A DNA stretch of 64,000 nucleotides from contig NZ_JAMBOE010000018.1 of NCBI RefSeq assembly GCF_023715465.1, positions 53,160 through 117,159 on the forward strand, read 5' to 3'. The DNA comes from Paenibacillus macerans. GTDB taxonomy: Bacteria; Bacillota; Bacilli; Paenibacillales; Paenibacillaceae. The translations under genes and the position numbers were made by a program. Shown here piece after piece: positions 49,949 to 59,642 of this stretch (positions within the stretch are counted from its first letter, which is position 1; every line of letters starts with the position of its first letter). The notes beneath the pieces were generated by a model. The model saw only the letters and a program-made list of their open reading frames with translations, had not been told where the DNA came from and made no database searches.

Positions 49949-51547
49949 CTAAGCCCCCGCCTCCCGGAACTCGGTCGGCGTCATGCCGGCGACTTTTTTG
50001 AACACTTGCGTGAAGTAGCGCGGGTCCTGATAACCAACCATCGGCGCGACCTGGTACACTTTGACATGGCTGTTCTTGAGGATGAACTTCGCTTTCTCGA
50101 TGCGGCATTGGGTCAGGTATTCCAGGAACGTATAGCCGCTTACCTGCTTAAACAGCAAGCAAAAATGACTGATGCTGAGGCCGGCCAGCTCGGCGACCTC
50201 GTCGATGCTGAGATCCTTATGGTAGTTGCTCAATATGTACTCCTGGGTTTTGCCGATCACATTCTGGATATTTTCCTTGGACGGGTTCTCCCGGCTGTCG
50301 GTGATCCACTTGCCGAAATTGCTTTTCAGCAGTCCGATCATTTCATGCAGGGTACCCAAAGAATGCAGCTCCTGCAGCAGTCCTTCCAGGGGCCATTCCA
50401 TCGACAGATTCAGATGCTCAAACTGGCGGTACAGCACCACCGTCAATTCCACGATCATCCGCTCGGCCATCTCCTTGGAGAACGCCTGATCCTCGATATA
50501 CCGCTTCGTCTCGTCAAAAGTACCCAGCAGCCGCTCCTTGTTCAGCGTGCGAATGCTCTCGAGCATCGCCGCCTCCAGATGCTTCGGATATTTCGCTTCC
50601 CGGCCCGCCCCCAACTCGGAAACCGCAGCGGAATCGAGAAACACGCCTTCCCGGTCGCTGTAAAACCGCTGGTACAGCGCTTTGGCCGCGCTTTGATAAG
50701 CCTCGCTTAACTGCTCCATCCCCGCCGCCAGCTGGCTGAACCCGATTGAACAGGACAATTTTGTGTTCAGCTTGATTTGGCGGATGACGTCGCTGCCAAG
50801 CTCCTCCTTCTTCGCGCTGAGCGAACCCGGAAACAGCAGCACCCACTCCCCGCCATGAAAAGGAAATACCGTCAGCGCGCCGTTTGCCAGCGACCATTCC
50901 CCCAAAATGTTGCGGATCGCAAACAGCCACAACCGCCGCTCTTCCGGAGTCCACTGCTCATTTAATTTCATATAGTGGTCCAACTGGATGACCGCCATAA
51001 AATAATCCTGTGCGAGCTCGCTGTTTTCCAGCCAGCGCATATGCTGAATCGGGCTCTGCCCTTGATTGCCTTCGATAAACTCCGCGAACAGCCGCTCGCG
51101 CGCGAGCACCGACAAAACCTGGACGGAATGCAGCAGCTTATCGTTCTCCATCTGTTTTTCCAGGTTTTTTTTCGCCCGCTGGATCATTTCAATCAGCTCA
51201 TCATGATCGATCGGTTTCAGCAAATAGTCGAAGGCCCCTTCGCGCAGCGCCTCGCGGGCGTATTCGAACTCCCCGTACCCGCTGATGAATATAAACAGCC
51301 GCTTGTCATTTTCGGCCAGCACCTTTTTCATCAAAGCGATCCCGTCGATGCCCGGCATGCGGATATCGCTGATAATCATGTGCGGGGACAACTCCCGGAC
51401 GAGCTGCAGCGCTTTTTCCCCGTTCCGCGCTTCCCCGACGATTTCCAAATTCAGCTCCTCCCAAGGCACGGCCACCTTCAAGCTGCGTAAAATGACCGGT
51501 TCGTCATCGACCAAAATAACCCGGTACTTCTCCGCTTTACCCTCCAC
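49949..51547 (-). CDS. YesN-type AraC family response regulator
   Basis: 532 residues. The receiver domain (about 8-125) has the phosphoacceptor Asp61 in IISDIRMPG and acidic pocket VDDEP. The C-terminal 100 residues contain two AraC-type helix-turn-helix motifs (DEVAELAGLSISHFCLLFKQ and VAPMVGYQDPRYFTQVF). GTG 51547 is chosen with GGAGGTG six nt upstream, which avoids overlapping the previous gene. It receives phosphate from the upstream YesM-type kinase and probably activates the ABC transporter operon. Confidence 0.92.
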   Translation of the reverse strand: MEGKAEKYRVILVDDEPVILRSLKVAVPWEELNLEIVGEARNGEKALQLVRELSPHMIISDIRMPGIDGIALMKKVLAENDKRLFIFISGYGEFEYAREALREGAFDYLLKPIDHDELIEMIQRAKKNLEKQMENDKLLHSVQVLSVLARERLFAEFIEGNQGQSPIQHMRWLENSELAQDYFMAVIQLDHYMKLNEQWTPEERRLWLFAIRNILGEWSLANGALTVFPFHGGEWVLLFPGSLSAKKEELGSDVIRQIKLNTKLSCSIGFSQLAAGMEQLSEAYQSAAKALYQRFYSDREGVFLDSAAVSELGAGREAKYPKHLEAAMLESIRTLNKERLLGTFDETKRYIEDQAFSKEMAERMIVELTVVLYRQFEHLNLSMEWPLEGLLQELHSLGTLHEMIGLLKSNFGKWITDSRENPSKENIQNVIGKTQEYILSNYHKDLSIDEVAELAGLSISHFCLLFKQVSGYTFLEYLTQCRIEKAKFILKNSHVKVYQVAPMVGYQDPRYFTQVFKKVAGMTPTEFREAGA

Positions 51548-51552
51548 TTGCT

Positions 51553-52917
51553 TCACCTCCAAGCCGATTCTTCGGGGACGGAGCTCCTGCGCAGCCGCCA
51601 ATACTGTTCCGAAGTCTGTTCAATTTGCTCCAGCGCCTCTTCCGGAGAGCTCCCCCTGTCGATCATTTCCTCCAGCACCTTCAGGAACGTTTTATTCACC
51701 TCTGGAGAGAGGACATTATCGTAAGGCACAAAACTCGGCGGGCTCTGTTCCATTAATCGGGTGACCTGCGCGAATACCGGCCCCGTTTTTTTCGAATCGT
51801 AAGAAATTTTCATCGAGGGAATCCGCAGCGCTTCGTAAACGATCCGCCGTTGAACTTCATCCGTGTAAAAAGCCCGCAGCAGTTCCAATGCCGGCTGCAA
51901 CTTGGCTTCATCCAGATTGGAGGACAACCCGATGCCGATCGTGTATCCCCCGGCGATGGATTTCTCTCCGTCCGGCGTCAAGGCAGGAAACGGGAGAACA
52001 CCGACCTGGTTTTGGAATTCGACCGGAGCCTTCCCGTTATGAAACAGGTTGATGTCCCAGTTCCCGTTGAGATACATGGCCGCTTTTCCACTGGTAAAAA
52101 GCTCGATAGCCTCTTCGGTCGACATATCGTTGGCCGGGATGCTGAACGCGTTTTGATCAATCCATTCCTCCAAATGCGTAAACGCTTGCACATAACCTGG
52201 ATTAACGAAGCTTTGCTTCTCCTTACCCTGCGCCAGCTCATTGATCAGCTCGGGGCCAGCATACCGGTCCATCAAATAATGGGCAAAAATCGCCGCCGGC
52301 CATCTTTCCTCATTGCCCAACGCAAACGGCGTAATTCCGCTCGCCGCGATGACCCGGACCGCCCGGTTCAACTGGTCCAGCGTTTGCGGCGGATCCAGAT
52401 GCAGCTCGCGGAAAATCTCCTTATTGTAAAACAGCGGCTCCGCGTTTCCTTCGATTGGCAGCCCGTATATGCGATCGTTAAACGTCCACAGATGCAGATC
52501 CTGAAACTCTCCCTGCAGCCCGTTTTCGTCCACGAATTCGGTCAAATCCATCAAGCGGTTGGAGCGGACGTACGGCTCGATTTCGGCGCCGCCAAACAAC
52601 ACGAACATATCCGGCGGTGTCCCCGTCACCATTTCGCTTTTCAGCTTCTGCTCGCGATGAACGGTCTGATCCATCCCTTCAAAATTCACCTTGACGTTCG
52701 GATGCGACTGCTGGAACTCATTCACGACGTCCTCGACGATACTCAGCATCTGACGGTCATGCTCCTTGATCCAAAAATGACGGAACGTCAGCGTAATTTT
52801 GTCCGCCTGGCTCTCCTCAATCGGCTCATGCCCGTCGGCGGCGATCACCAGCACCGAACCGGCAAGCACCAACCCGTAAACCACAATCCAGCCCCAATTC
52901 AAAAACCATCTTCGCAT
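51553..52917 (-). CDS. Extracellular binding protein encoded between sensor kinase and regulator
   Basis: 454 residues of the family 1 (sugar) solute-binding fold: ITLTFRHFWIKEHDRQ, GTPPDMFVLFGG, YGLPIEGNAEPLFYN and AAMYLNGNWDINLFHN. It has an N-terminal hydrophobic segment (WGWIVVYGLVLAGSVLVIAA) but no lipobox Cys, so it is secreted or membrane-anchored. ATG 52917 has GGGGGAG five nt upstream; ATG 52959 overlapping the kinase stop is an alternative. Its place between kinase and regulator suggests it presents ligand to the kinase rather than feeding the transporter. Confidence 0.88.
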   Translation of the reverse strand: MRRWFLNWGWIVVYGLVLAGSVLVIAADGHEPIEESQADKITLTFRHFWIKEHDRQMLSIVEDVVNEFQQSHPNVKVNFEGMDQTVHREQKLKSEMVTGTPPDMFVLFGGAEIEPYVRSNRLMDLTEFVDENGLQGEFQDLHLWTFNDRIYGLPIEGNAEPLFYNKEIFRELHLDPPQTLDQLNRAVRVIAASGITPFALGNEERWPAAIFAHYLMDRYAGPELINELAQGKEKQSFVNPGYVQAFTHLEEWIDQNAFSIPANDMSTEEAIELFTSGKAAMYLNGNWDINLFHNGKAPVEFQNQVGVLPFPALTPDGEKSIAGGYTIGIGLSSNLDEAKLQPALELLRAFYTDEVQRRIVYEALRIPSMKISYDSKKTGPVFAQVTRLMEQSPPSFVPYDNVLSPEVNKTFLKVLEEMIDRGSSPEEALEQIEQTSEQYWRLRRSSVPEESAWR

Positions 52918-52955
52918 AGCGGCTCCCCCTTCATCGTTTGACTTTCGCCTAAATC

Positions 52956-54677
52956 TCATGGAAGTATCTTCGGAATGCGGATGCGAATAATCGATCCGAA
53001 TCCGGGAGAGGAACAAATCATAATGCCGTAATAACCACCAAACCGGATACGCAGCCGTTCGTGGACATTTTTCAATCCGACGCCGTTTTCCCGGTACTTT
53101 TTCAAGTTGCCCCAGTCCTTGCTCCATAAATGCATCAGCGTATCCGAGTCAAAGCCCGGACCGTTGTCCATGACGTCGATCAAAATATCCCGCTCGTCTT
53201 CCCTGGCGGTAATGGAAATGATCCCGTTCTCTTCCATCGGCTCAATCGCGTGATACAGCGCATTTTCCACAATCGGCTGAACGATCAGCTTCTGGGTTTT
53301 GTAGTATTTCAGCGATTCGGGGATTTCGATATGGTAGGCGAATTTGTCCTCAAAGCGGAATTTCTGGATATCCAGATAATGCCGCACATGCTCCATTTCC
53401 ATCGAAAGCGGGATCAGCTGCTGATTTTCGCTAATGCTGATGCGCAGCAGCTTCCCCAAGGAAACGACCATTTTGCTAATATCCCTGTTCCCCTGCAAAA
53501 CCGCCAGCGAATTGATCGATTCCAGCGAATTGTAAATAAAATGCGGATTGATCTGGGCGACCAAGGCCTGCAGTTCAACTTCCTTTTTTCTCGCCTGCTC
53601 CGTTTGCACCTGATCGATCAGCTCGCTGATTTGCGTGCTCATCCGGTTGAACCCGTCGACCAGCAGATCCGTTTCATCTCCGGTGCTCACCTTGGACGTG
53701 ATTGGCACGAAGATGCCCTGCTGCACCCGTTTCATCCCGTTGACCGCGCCGATGATGCTGCGCACGAGCCGGCGGACGAAAAAGCGGTCGAACAAAAACG
53801 CGGAGATCAAAGAGACGAGCACCAGCACGATGGCGATGTTGCGAATGGACAGTGATTCCGACGCGATCAGCTTGCTGGGGGTGATTGCCACCAGAAACCA
53901 ATCCTTGTTATGGGAAGGCAAATAAGTGATCAGCGACTTCTCGCCCTGATATCTGTCCGTGTAATAGCCTTTACCGCCGGAATCCTCCCGGGTCAAAAAA
54001 GGAAACTCCGTTTGTTCCCCAATATGCGCGCCGGATTTGTCAAAGACGATATTCCCCTGCTTGTTGACCAGCAGAATATCCCCCTGCTTTAACGTGGCGG
54101 CATCCCAAAATACTTGATCCAGAATATCGGGTTTGACGTAAATAACAACCGCGCCGATATCCTCCAGCGAATAGTAATCTTTGATCAAACGCGCCTGAAT
54201 CAAAACCGGTTTCCCCGCTGAGGCCGAGCCGTTTTCGCCGGGACCGACCCACACCGGGCGGCCTTCGGCCGCTACCATCGCCCCATACCAGCTTTGTTGC
54301 GTTAAGTCTTCAAACGACATCGCTTCATTTAATTGATATTTAAGCTTGTCTTTCGAATACAGGCCAAAGGAGGTAATCATCGGATGGTTAATCAAATTGT
54401 TGATATCCTGTTTCTGCTCATACGTTACAGCAAAATCCGGCTGTTTCAGCAGCTTTTGAATGACCGGCTGCGCGATCGCCGAATTGGACACGGTCGTAAC
54501 CTCGTTCAGCGCAAACTTCAATTTGCGATCGGTCTCCAGCAGCGAAACCCAGTAGAAATTGCTTGATTTATTCTCCATAGCGTTCGAAAAGCTGTAATAC
54601 GAAATGGAGCCCATCAAGATCACGGGAATAAACACAAGAAGAATAATAGCCAGCAAGATTTTTCGACGGAGCTTCAT
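52956..54677 (-). CDS. YesM-type sensor histidine kinase
   Basis: 573 residues. TM1 at about 7-29, a large extracellular sensor domain (30-280), TM2 near 280-298, HAMP, then the HisKA_7TM-type His_kinase domain with phosphoacceptor His379 in QINPHFIYNS and a C-terminal ATPase (DNGPGFD, GVGLKNVHERL). It is expected to sense a sugar or oligosaccharide, perhaps via the binding protein encoded next. GGGGGA precedes the ATG. Confidence 0.93.
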   Translation of the reverse strand: MKLRRKILLAIILLVFIPVILMGSISYYSFSNAMENKSSNFYWVSLLETDRKLKFALNEVTTVSNSAIAQPVIQKLLKQPDFAVTYEQKQDINNLINHPMITSFGLYSKDKLKYQLNEAMSFEDLTQQSWYGAMVAAEGRPVWVGPGENGSASAGKPVLIQARLIKDYYSLEDIGAVVIYVKPDILDQVFWDAATLKQGDILLVNKQGNIVFDKSGAHIGEQTEFPFLTREDSGGKGYYTDRYQGEKSLITYLPSHNKDWFLVAITPSKLIASESLSIRNIAIVLVLVSLISAFLFDRFFVRRLVRSIIGAVNGMKRVQQGIFVPITSKVSTGDETDLLVDGFNRMSTQISELIDQVQTEQARKKEVELQALVAQINPHFIYNSLESINSLAVLQGNRDISKMVVSLGKLLRISISENQQLIPLSMEMEHVRHYLDIQKFRFEDKFAYHIEIPESLKYYKTQKLIVQPIVENALYHAIEPMEENGIISITAREDERDILIDVMDNGPGFDSDTLMHLWSKDWGNLKKYRENGVGLKNVHERLRIRFGGYYGIMICSSPGFGSIIRIRIPKILP

Positions 54678-54763
54678 GTTTGGTGTCCCCCTAAGCCTCT
54701 CCTTACTCTATTATTCTTCATCGTGTTATATATTCCTTGCCAAGTTAGCAAACTCTCGGCCCG

Positions 54764-55627
54764 TTAACTTTTGATCGCCCCCGAGGTCAACCCGGCGATA
54801 ACCCAGCGGCTGAACAGCAGGAACACGATCAATAACGGCAATGTCGCGGTAAAGGTCGCGGACATAATCATCCCGAAATCGAGGCCGTCCTTGTTGGTAA
54901 AGAGCTGCTGCAGCGCCAGCTGGAGCGTATAGTTTTCTTTGTTTTTCAGCACGACCAGCGGCCAAAAGAAGTCGTTCCACACGTTCATGAAGTTCAAAAT
55001 CCCCAGCGTAGCCATAGCGGGCGTGACGACCGGCATCGCGATGCTCCAGAAAATGCGGAAATGCCCGCCTCCGTCGATCCGCCCCGCTTCGATCAATTCC
55101 GAATGGACGGCGGAAGTGATGTATTGCCGCATCCAAAATATCCCGAAGGCGTTGACCATAGCCGGAACGATCAGCGCTTTATAGCTGTCGATCCAATGCA
55201 GCTTGGCCATAATAACGTACTGCGGCAGCACGCTGAGCTGCACGGGAACAAGCATCGTGGCGATGACGAACACGAACAGCGTTTTTTTCAGCGGAAACTC
55301 ATATTTAGCAAAAGCATATCCCGCCAAAGTGCTCAAAAAGACGACGGACACCGTCACTGCGGTCGAGACGACAACCGAGTTGAACATCGCGCGGAAAAAT
55401 TCCGTCCGCTCCAGCACGCGGTCGAAGTTGTTGAAAAACTCCAGCCCCGGCGTAAGCAGCGGGGGGATGTGGAAAGCCGCATCCTTTTCGTTGGTGGCGA
55501 CGACAAACATCCAGTAGAAAGGGAAAACGGACAAGACGGCCCCGATGATCATGACGATATAAAACAAGGTTTTGGCCAAAATGCCCGGATCGTCAGGTTT
55601 GCGTTTTTTGATGGCAGTAGTACTCAT
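54764..55627 (-). CDS. Carbohydrate ABC transporter permease, MalG type
   Basis: 287 residues with six membrane segments. The ATPase-contacting EAA loop is EAGRIDGGGHFRIFWSIAMP, and SGAIKS ends the protein as usual for this family. It pairs with the permease encoded 2 nt upstream. No ATPase gene is in the operon, so a shared MsmX-like ATPase is likely. Confidence 0.94.
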   Translation of the reverse strand: MSTTAIKKRKPDDPGILAKTLFYIVMIIGAVLSVFPFYWMFVVATNEKDAAFHIPPLLTPGLEFFNNFDRVLERTEFFRAMFNSVVVSTAVTVSVVFLSTLAGYAFAKYEFPLKKTLFVFVIATMLVPVQLSVLPQYVIMAKLHWIDSYKALIVPAMVNAFGIFWMRQYITSAVHSELIEAGRIDGGGHFRIFWSIAMPVVTPAMATLGILNFMNVWNDFFWPLVVLKNKENYTLQLALQQLFTNKDGLDFGMIMSATFTATLPLLIVFLLFSRWVIAGLTSGAIKS

Positions 55628-55629
55628 GC

Positions 55630-56586
55630 CTATTTCCCTCCCGTATCTCCGCCCATGCGGCTAGACACCATCATGTTAAGGAGCGAAAAAATAATCGTGG
55701 CGATAAACAGCAGCACCGCCGTGGCGGCCGCCGTTCCGAAGAACCCGTTCTTAAACGCCTCGCTATACAAATACGTAACCATTGTAACGCCTTCCTGGCG
55801 TGTGGAGCCGGTGCCGCCTTGGCCAAGGAACACATACGGTTCGGTAAAAAGCTGCAGTGCTCCGATCGTGGACACCAGCGTGACGAAGAGGATAAACGGC
55901 CGGAGGAGCGGCAGCGTAATGTTGATCAGCTGCTGCCAGCGGCTCGCCCCGTCAATTCGCGCGGCCTCGTAAATATCGGTCGGAATGCTTTGCAGCCCGG
56001 ACAGGAAAATAATCGCGTTATAGCCCATCCAACGCCACATGACCATTGTGGAGATGGCGATTTTAACGCCCCACCAGCCCGAGTTGAACGGGACGCTTTC
56101 CAGGCCAAAGCTGTTCAATAACCAATTCACCATCCCGTTGTTGCCGAACATCGTGCTGAACACCAGCGTAACGGCGACGATCGAAGTGATGTTGGGCATG
56201 AAATACAAAACGCGGAACGTGTTTTTGTATTTGTTGAGCGCCGAGTTGAGCATCACGGCGACGAGCAGCGCAACGATCAGCTGCGGCACCGTCCCCATGA
56301 TGCCCATGAGGAGCGTATTGCTGAAGGAAATCCAAAACGTCGGATCGGACGTGATCAGCTCGTAGTTTTTGAAGCCGACATATTTCATCGGGCCCAGGGC
56401 GTCCCATTTAAAGAAGGACAAATAGATGGTGAAAAAGATCGGATATAACCCGAAGATCGAAAATAAAATAAAGAACGGCGATATAAACGTGTATGCCGTA
56501 AGCCGGCTCCGTCTCGTTTCGTTCCAGAACGTTTTTTTTCCGGGAGCGGGCTGGAGCGGGCTTGCGGTAGCTGCTGTGTCAGCCAT
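55630..56586 (-). CDS. Carbohydrate ABC transporter permease, UgpA/MalF type
   Basis: 318 residues, six membrane segments. The EAA loop is EAARIDGASRWQQLINITLP. The N-terminal cytoplasmic part (FWNETRRSRLTAYTFISPF) is typical. GGAGGTG precedes the ATG. It forms a heterodimer with the MalG-type permease encoded next and serves the lipoprotein encoded upstream. Confidence 0.94.
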   Translation of the reverse strand: MADTAATASPLQPAPGKKTFWNETRRSRLTAYTFISPFFILFSIFGLYPIFFTIYLSFFKWDALGPMKYVGFKNYELITSDPTFWISFSNTLLMGIMGTVPQLIVALLVAVMLNSALNKYKNTFRVLYFMPNITSIVAVTLVFSTMFGNNGMVNWLLNSFGLESVPFNSGWWGVKIAISTMVMWRWMGYNAIIFLSGLQSIPTDIYEAARIDGASRWQQLINITLPLLRPFILFVTLVSTIGALQLFTEPYVFLGQGGTGSTRQEGVTMVTYLYSEAFKNGFFGTAAATAVLLFIATIIFSLLNMMVSSRMGGDTGGK

Positions 56587-56624
56587 GGACGCACCTCCAA
56601 GGTGTGAATTAAAGGTAAATCCAA

Positions 56625-56656
56625 ATTCGCAAGAGGGTATGTTCCCCCTTGCGAAT
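56625..56656 (-). terminator. Intercistronic hairpin after the binding-protein gene
   Basis: ATTCGCAAG and CTTGCGAAT form a stem with inner GGG/CCC pairs. It lies between the binding lipoprotein and the permeases without a T-tract, so it probably causes partial termination or mRNA stabilisation favouring the binding protein. Confidence 0.65.
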
Positions 56657-56697
56657 CGGGATGAGTGAATGGATTTCGTTACTACGAATTGTTCATA

Positions 56698-58050
56698 TTA
56701 GCTGCGGTCAACCAGCGTTTTCGCTTGTTTCATCGCATCGTCCCATTCTTTTTGCGGGTCCGCTTTTTTCTCCAGCACGTTTTTGAGCGCGTTTTTGATG
56801 ATCGTGTCGACCTGGTCATGCAGCGGTCCGTAGTAGACCGGTTTTACGCGTTCTGCCGACTTGGCGTACGCCTCGGCAATGACTTGGCCGCTGAAGAATT
56901 CGTCCGGTTTCGAACTGAAATCCGGTTCATCATATACGGCCGGAATCGACGGGAACAAGCCGCTTTCTGTGAACGATTTCAACTGATTGTCTTTGTTCAC
57001 GAGCCAGGAAATGAATTCGTAAGCTTCCTTCGGATGTTTGCCTTCTTTCGGCAGCGTCAGGAAGGAACCACCCCAGTTGCCCGCGCCTTCCGGCAGCTGA
57101 GCGATTTCCCATTTGCCTGCGGAGTCTTTGGCGTTGCGGATCGTACCTGCAATCCAAGCCGGGCCGAGCATAACGCCGAAATCGCCTTTGTTGATCGCAT
57201 TTTGCCACTCCGGCGACCACAGAATCCAGTTGCCGATCCAACCTTCTTGAATGCCCTTCACCGTGAAATCGTAAGCTTTCTTCACTTGCGGGTTTGTGTC
57301 ACCGATGAAAGCACCGTCCGCTTTATTGAAGTAAATTTGGTCCGGCGATTGGTCGCGCAAACCGTTATATACGAGATCCGTCAAATCAGCAAATGGTTTG
57401 CCGGTTTTTTCCTTGAACTGCTTCGCCACCGTAGCGAATTTATCCCATGAGTCGATCGCGGCGCTAAAGCCGTCCGGGTCGGTCGGCAGGCCAGCTTGCT
57501 CAGCCAGGTCCGTCCGGTAGTAAACAACCGTCGGCCCGATATCCGTAGGCAGCCCCAATTGGAAAGACCCATCAACCGAAGTCGCTTGTTTCCATTTCCA
57601 GTCGAGATAGTTGCTTTCGATGTCTTTCGCGCCCAGATCATATAGGTTGTGGAACTTGTCTTTGGCGCTGATGAAACGTTCCATGAAGGCGATTTCCAAC
57701 ATAAAGATGTCAGGTGCGCCCGAACCGGCGGACAACGCTGTGGTCAGGTTGTTATGGTGCGCCGTTTGGTCGGACGTGTTTTGGAACTTAACCGTAATGT
57801 TCGGATGCTCTGCCGTGTATTCCTTGGCCAGATCCTCGTAGTTTGTCGTACCCAGCGACCAGAAGGTCAGTTCGATTTTTTCCCCGCTGTCGGTTCCGGA
57901 GTTTGTCGAACCTCCGCCTTCATTCGTGGTTGCCGGAGCGCTGGCGTTGCCGTTGCTTGTCTTGTTGCCCCCGCCTCCGCCGCAAGCGGCCAGCAAGGAC
58001 ATCATCATGACCGCAACGAGCAGGATGGCCCACGGTTTTGATCTCTTCAT
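56698..58050 (-). CDS. Sugar ABC transporter substrate-binding lipoprotein
   Basis: 450 residues. The signal peptide ends LLAAC with lipidated Cys23, followed by a Gly/Asn/Ser linker. The family 1 binding fold shows IELTFWSLGTTNYEDLAKEY, SGAPDIFMLEIAFM and GDFGVMLGPAWIAG. AAAGGGG precedes the ATG. First gene of the operon, followed by the two permeases and the YesM/YesN system. The sugar cannot be read from sequence. Confidence 0.94.
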   Translation of the reverse strand: MKRSKPWAILLVAVMMMSLLAACGGGGGNKTSNGNASAPATTNEGGGSTNSGTDSGEKIELTFWSLGTTNYEDLAKEYTAEHPNITVKFQNTSDQTAHHNNLTTALSAGSGAPDIFMLEIAFMERFISAKDKFHNLYDLGAKDIESNYLDWKWKQATSVDGSFQLGLPTDIGPTVVYYRTDLAEQAGLPTDPDGFSAAIDSWDKFATVAKQFKEKTGKPFADLTDLVYNGLRDQSPDQIYFNKADGAFIGDTNPQVKKAYDFTVKGIQEGWIGNWILWSPEWQNAINKGDFGVMLGPAWIAGTIRNAKDSAGKWEIAQLPEGAGNWGGSFLTLPKEGKHPKEAYEFISWLVNKDNQLKSFTESGLFPSIPAVYDEPDFSSKPDEFFSGQVIAEAYAKSAERVKPVYYGPLHDQVDTIIKNALKNVLEKKADPQKEWDDAMKQAKTLVDRS

Positions 58051-58174
58051 TTCATGTACCCCTTTCTTCGGTTTCCGGATTTTTCATTACCAGTCTAACG
58101 AAAACGGATACATTTTTTGAGGAGGCAATATTGCGATTTGAGGTTTGAATTTTTCTGATTGAAGAAAATTGGAG

Positions 58175-58212
58175 AAAAAAAGACCGATGGACTTGGGTTG
58201 TCCTCGGTCTTT
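58175..58212 (-). terminator. Terminator of the Eis-like acetyltransferase gene
   Basis: AAAGACCGA pairs with TCGGTCTTT; on the minus strand seven T residues follow. It also ends in T-rich sequence on the plus strand. Confidence 0.75.
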
Positions 58213-58233
58213 GTCTTTTTTCCTGTGTACTTG

Positions 58234-59415
58234 TCAAAAAAAATCCAATAAAGCCGTCGCGTTAACCGGGATCAGCCGCTCCAGCGTCTCCACATCCCGT
58301 TGCGGGCCAGTGAGGCGGCCGTAAGCATACATCTCGCGTGGTCTTTTATAACCCAGCAGCATGGCCGTCAAGGTTTGGATATCACAGGTCAGTCCGGTAT
58401 CCTCGCCGGACGGTTCTGCCTTGGCCAGCTGCCCATGCCCCTCGGCATCCACTTCAAGCATCCATGAGCCGTCATTCCATGGAGCAACCCCGTCGATGAT
58501 GCGAAGATTCAGCCGAGCCGTTTGGGTATGCGGGGCCTGGGCAACAAACGAATACTGACCGACAAAAGCGCCGGCGTTTACGATGCGGGCCATAAAATAA
58601 GGGGCGATTTCCTGCTTGCAGCGGGGGTCGTGCAGCATAAACGGCAGCAAATCGTCCGCAGGAACATGATCGACAACGGCCTGGGTCACCATCGAATCGT
58701 GATTGGCCAAATACGTCCACAAACCTTTTCTCGCTGTATCATTTAGAAATACGAATTCGTCAATCAGCAGCTCCCTGTTTTTAACCTGGTATATTGCATA
58801 ACCTTCCGGTTCGCCCGCTTCGGAAAAATAAACGGCGGTATGATCATCGGTGCCGATGACCATTCTCTCCCACCAGTCGGTATCGCGAACTAGGGTGCCG
58901 TTATATTTAAGGGCAAACTTGTGGTAAATCCGGTTCAGCAGCTCGATATCTTTAATGTCGCGTTTTACCGAACCGCCAACTTGCGTTTTGACCGGGAAAT
59001 TACTTGGGTTGATCGTATATTTTTTGTGATCGGTATACACTTCCCAGCCGAATTTGCGGTAAAAAGGAATGGAGAAGGGATGCAGGCAGGACAACACCTG
59101 ACCTTCCTCGTTCATTTGCACCAGCGCCCTGGACAACAACTTGCTGACGAGCCCGCCCCGGCGACTCTCCGGCCAGGTGGCGACACCGGCGATGCCTCCC
59201 ATCGGCAAAGCTCTCCCTTGTATGTATATTTGCAGCGGAAGCAAGGTCAGCTTGGCCAGTAATTCTCCACCCTCAAAAGCCCCCCAGGTCTGCTCGGGGT
59301 TAAACCGGGCTTTTTGCTTCTCCCGATCCTCCGGCGGTAATTTGTACTGGAAGGCATACTCGGATAAATTCAAGCTGTCATCAAACTCGTCTGCGGTTAA
59401 CTGTCTGATTTCCAC
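58234..59415 (-). CDS. Eis-like GNAT acetyltransferase
   Basis: 393 residues: an N-terminal GNAT domain (VATWPESRRGGLVSKLL acetyl-CoA loop near 80-96), a second GNAT-like domain and a C-terminal SCP2-like domain, the three-part layout of Eis family N-acetyltransferases. Eis proteins acetylate aminoglycosides or lysines; the natural substrate here is unknown. GTG 59415 has AGGTGG about 4 nt upstream and is preferred to TTG 59436, which precedes that site. It ends in LDFF as a free carboxyl end, as in Eis. Confidence 0.88.
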   Translation of the reverse strand: MEIRQLTADEFDDSLNLSEYAFQYKLPPEDREKQKARFNPEQTWGAFEGGELLAKLTLLPLQIYIQGRALPMGGIAGVATWPESRRGGLVSKLLSRALVQMNEEGQVLSCLHPFSIPFYRKFGWEVYTDHKKYTINPSNFPVKTQVGGSVKRDIKDIELLNRIYHKFALKYNGTLVRDTDWWERMVIGTDDHTAVYFSEAGEPEGYAIYQVKNRELLIDEFVFLNDTARKGLWTYLANHDSMVTQAVVDHVPADDLLPFMLHDPRCKQEIAPYFMARIVNAGAFVGQYSFVAQAPHTQTARLNLRIIDGVAPWNDGSWMLEVDAEGHGQLAKAEPSGEDTGLTCDIQTLTAMLLGYKRPREMYAYGRLTGPQRDVETLERLIPVNATALLDFF

Positions 59416-59539
59416 AAACCCACCTCTTTTCCTCAAGTTTGATTCCGCCGGTTTAGCGGCAATCCTATGATGAGTTTGTCAGAAATATCTATAAGTGTCA
59501 ATCGCTCTAAAGCTGTTGTTTATCCGCTGGTTATCGCAC

Positions 59540-59554
59540 CGATAACGCTTACAA
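59540..59554 (-). promoter_or_regulatory. Candidate cre site upstream of the flavinylated lipoprotein
   Basis: On the minus strand TTGTAAGCGTTATCG matches WTGNAANCGNWNNCW with only the last position off. It lies about 90 bp upstream of the lipoprotein gene. Confidence 0.45.
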
Positions 59555-59642
59555 TTTGGTGAGTTAGATCATAGGCGCCGGTCTTAAGAACATGATATGA
59601 ATAAAAGGCAAATATTTAATTTTTATAGGGGGATATGTAATC

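Noticed and set aside
58085..58125. cre site upstream of the sugar-binding lipoprotein
   Set aside because: The best match has two mismatches at key positions, so it was not listed as a feature.
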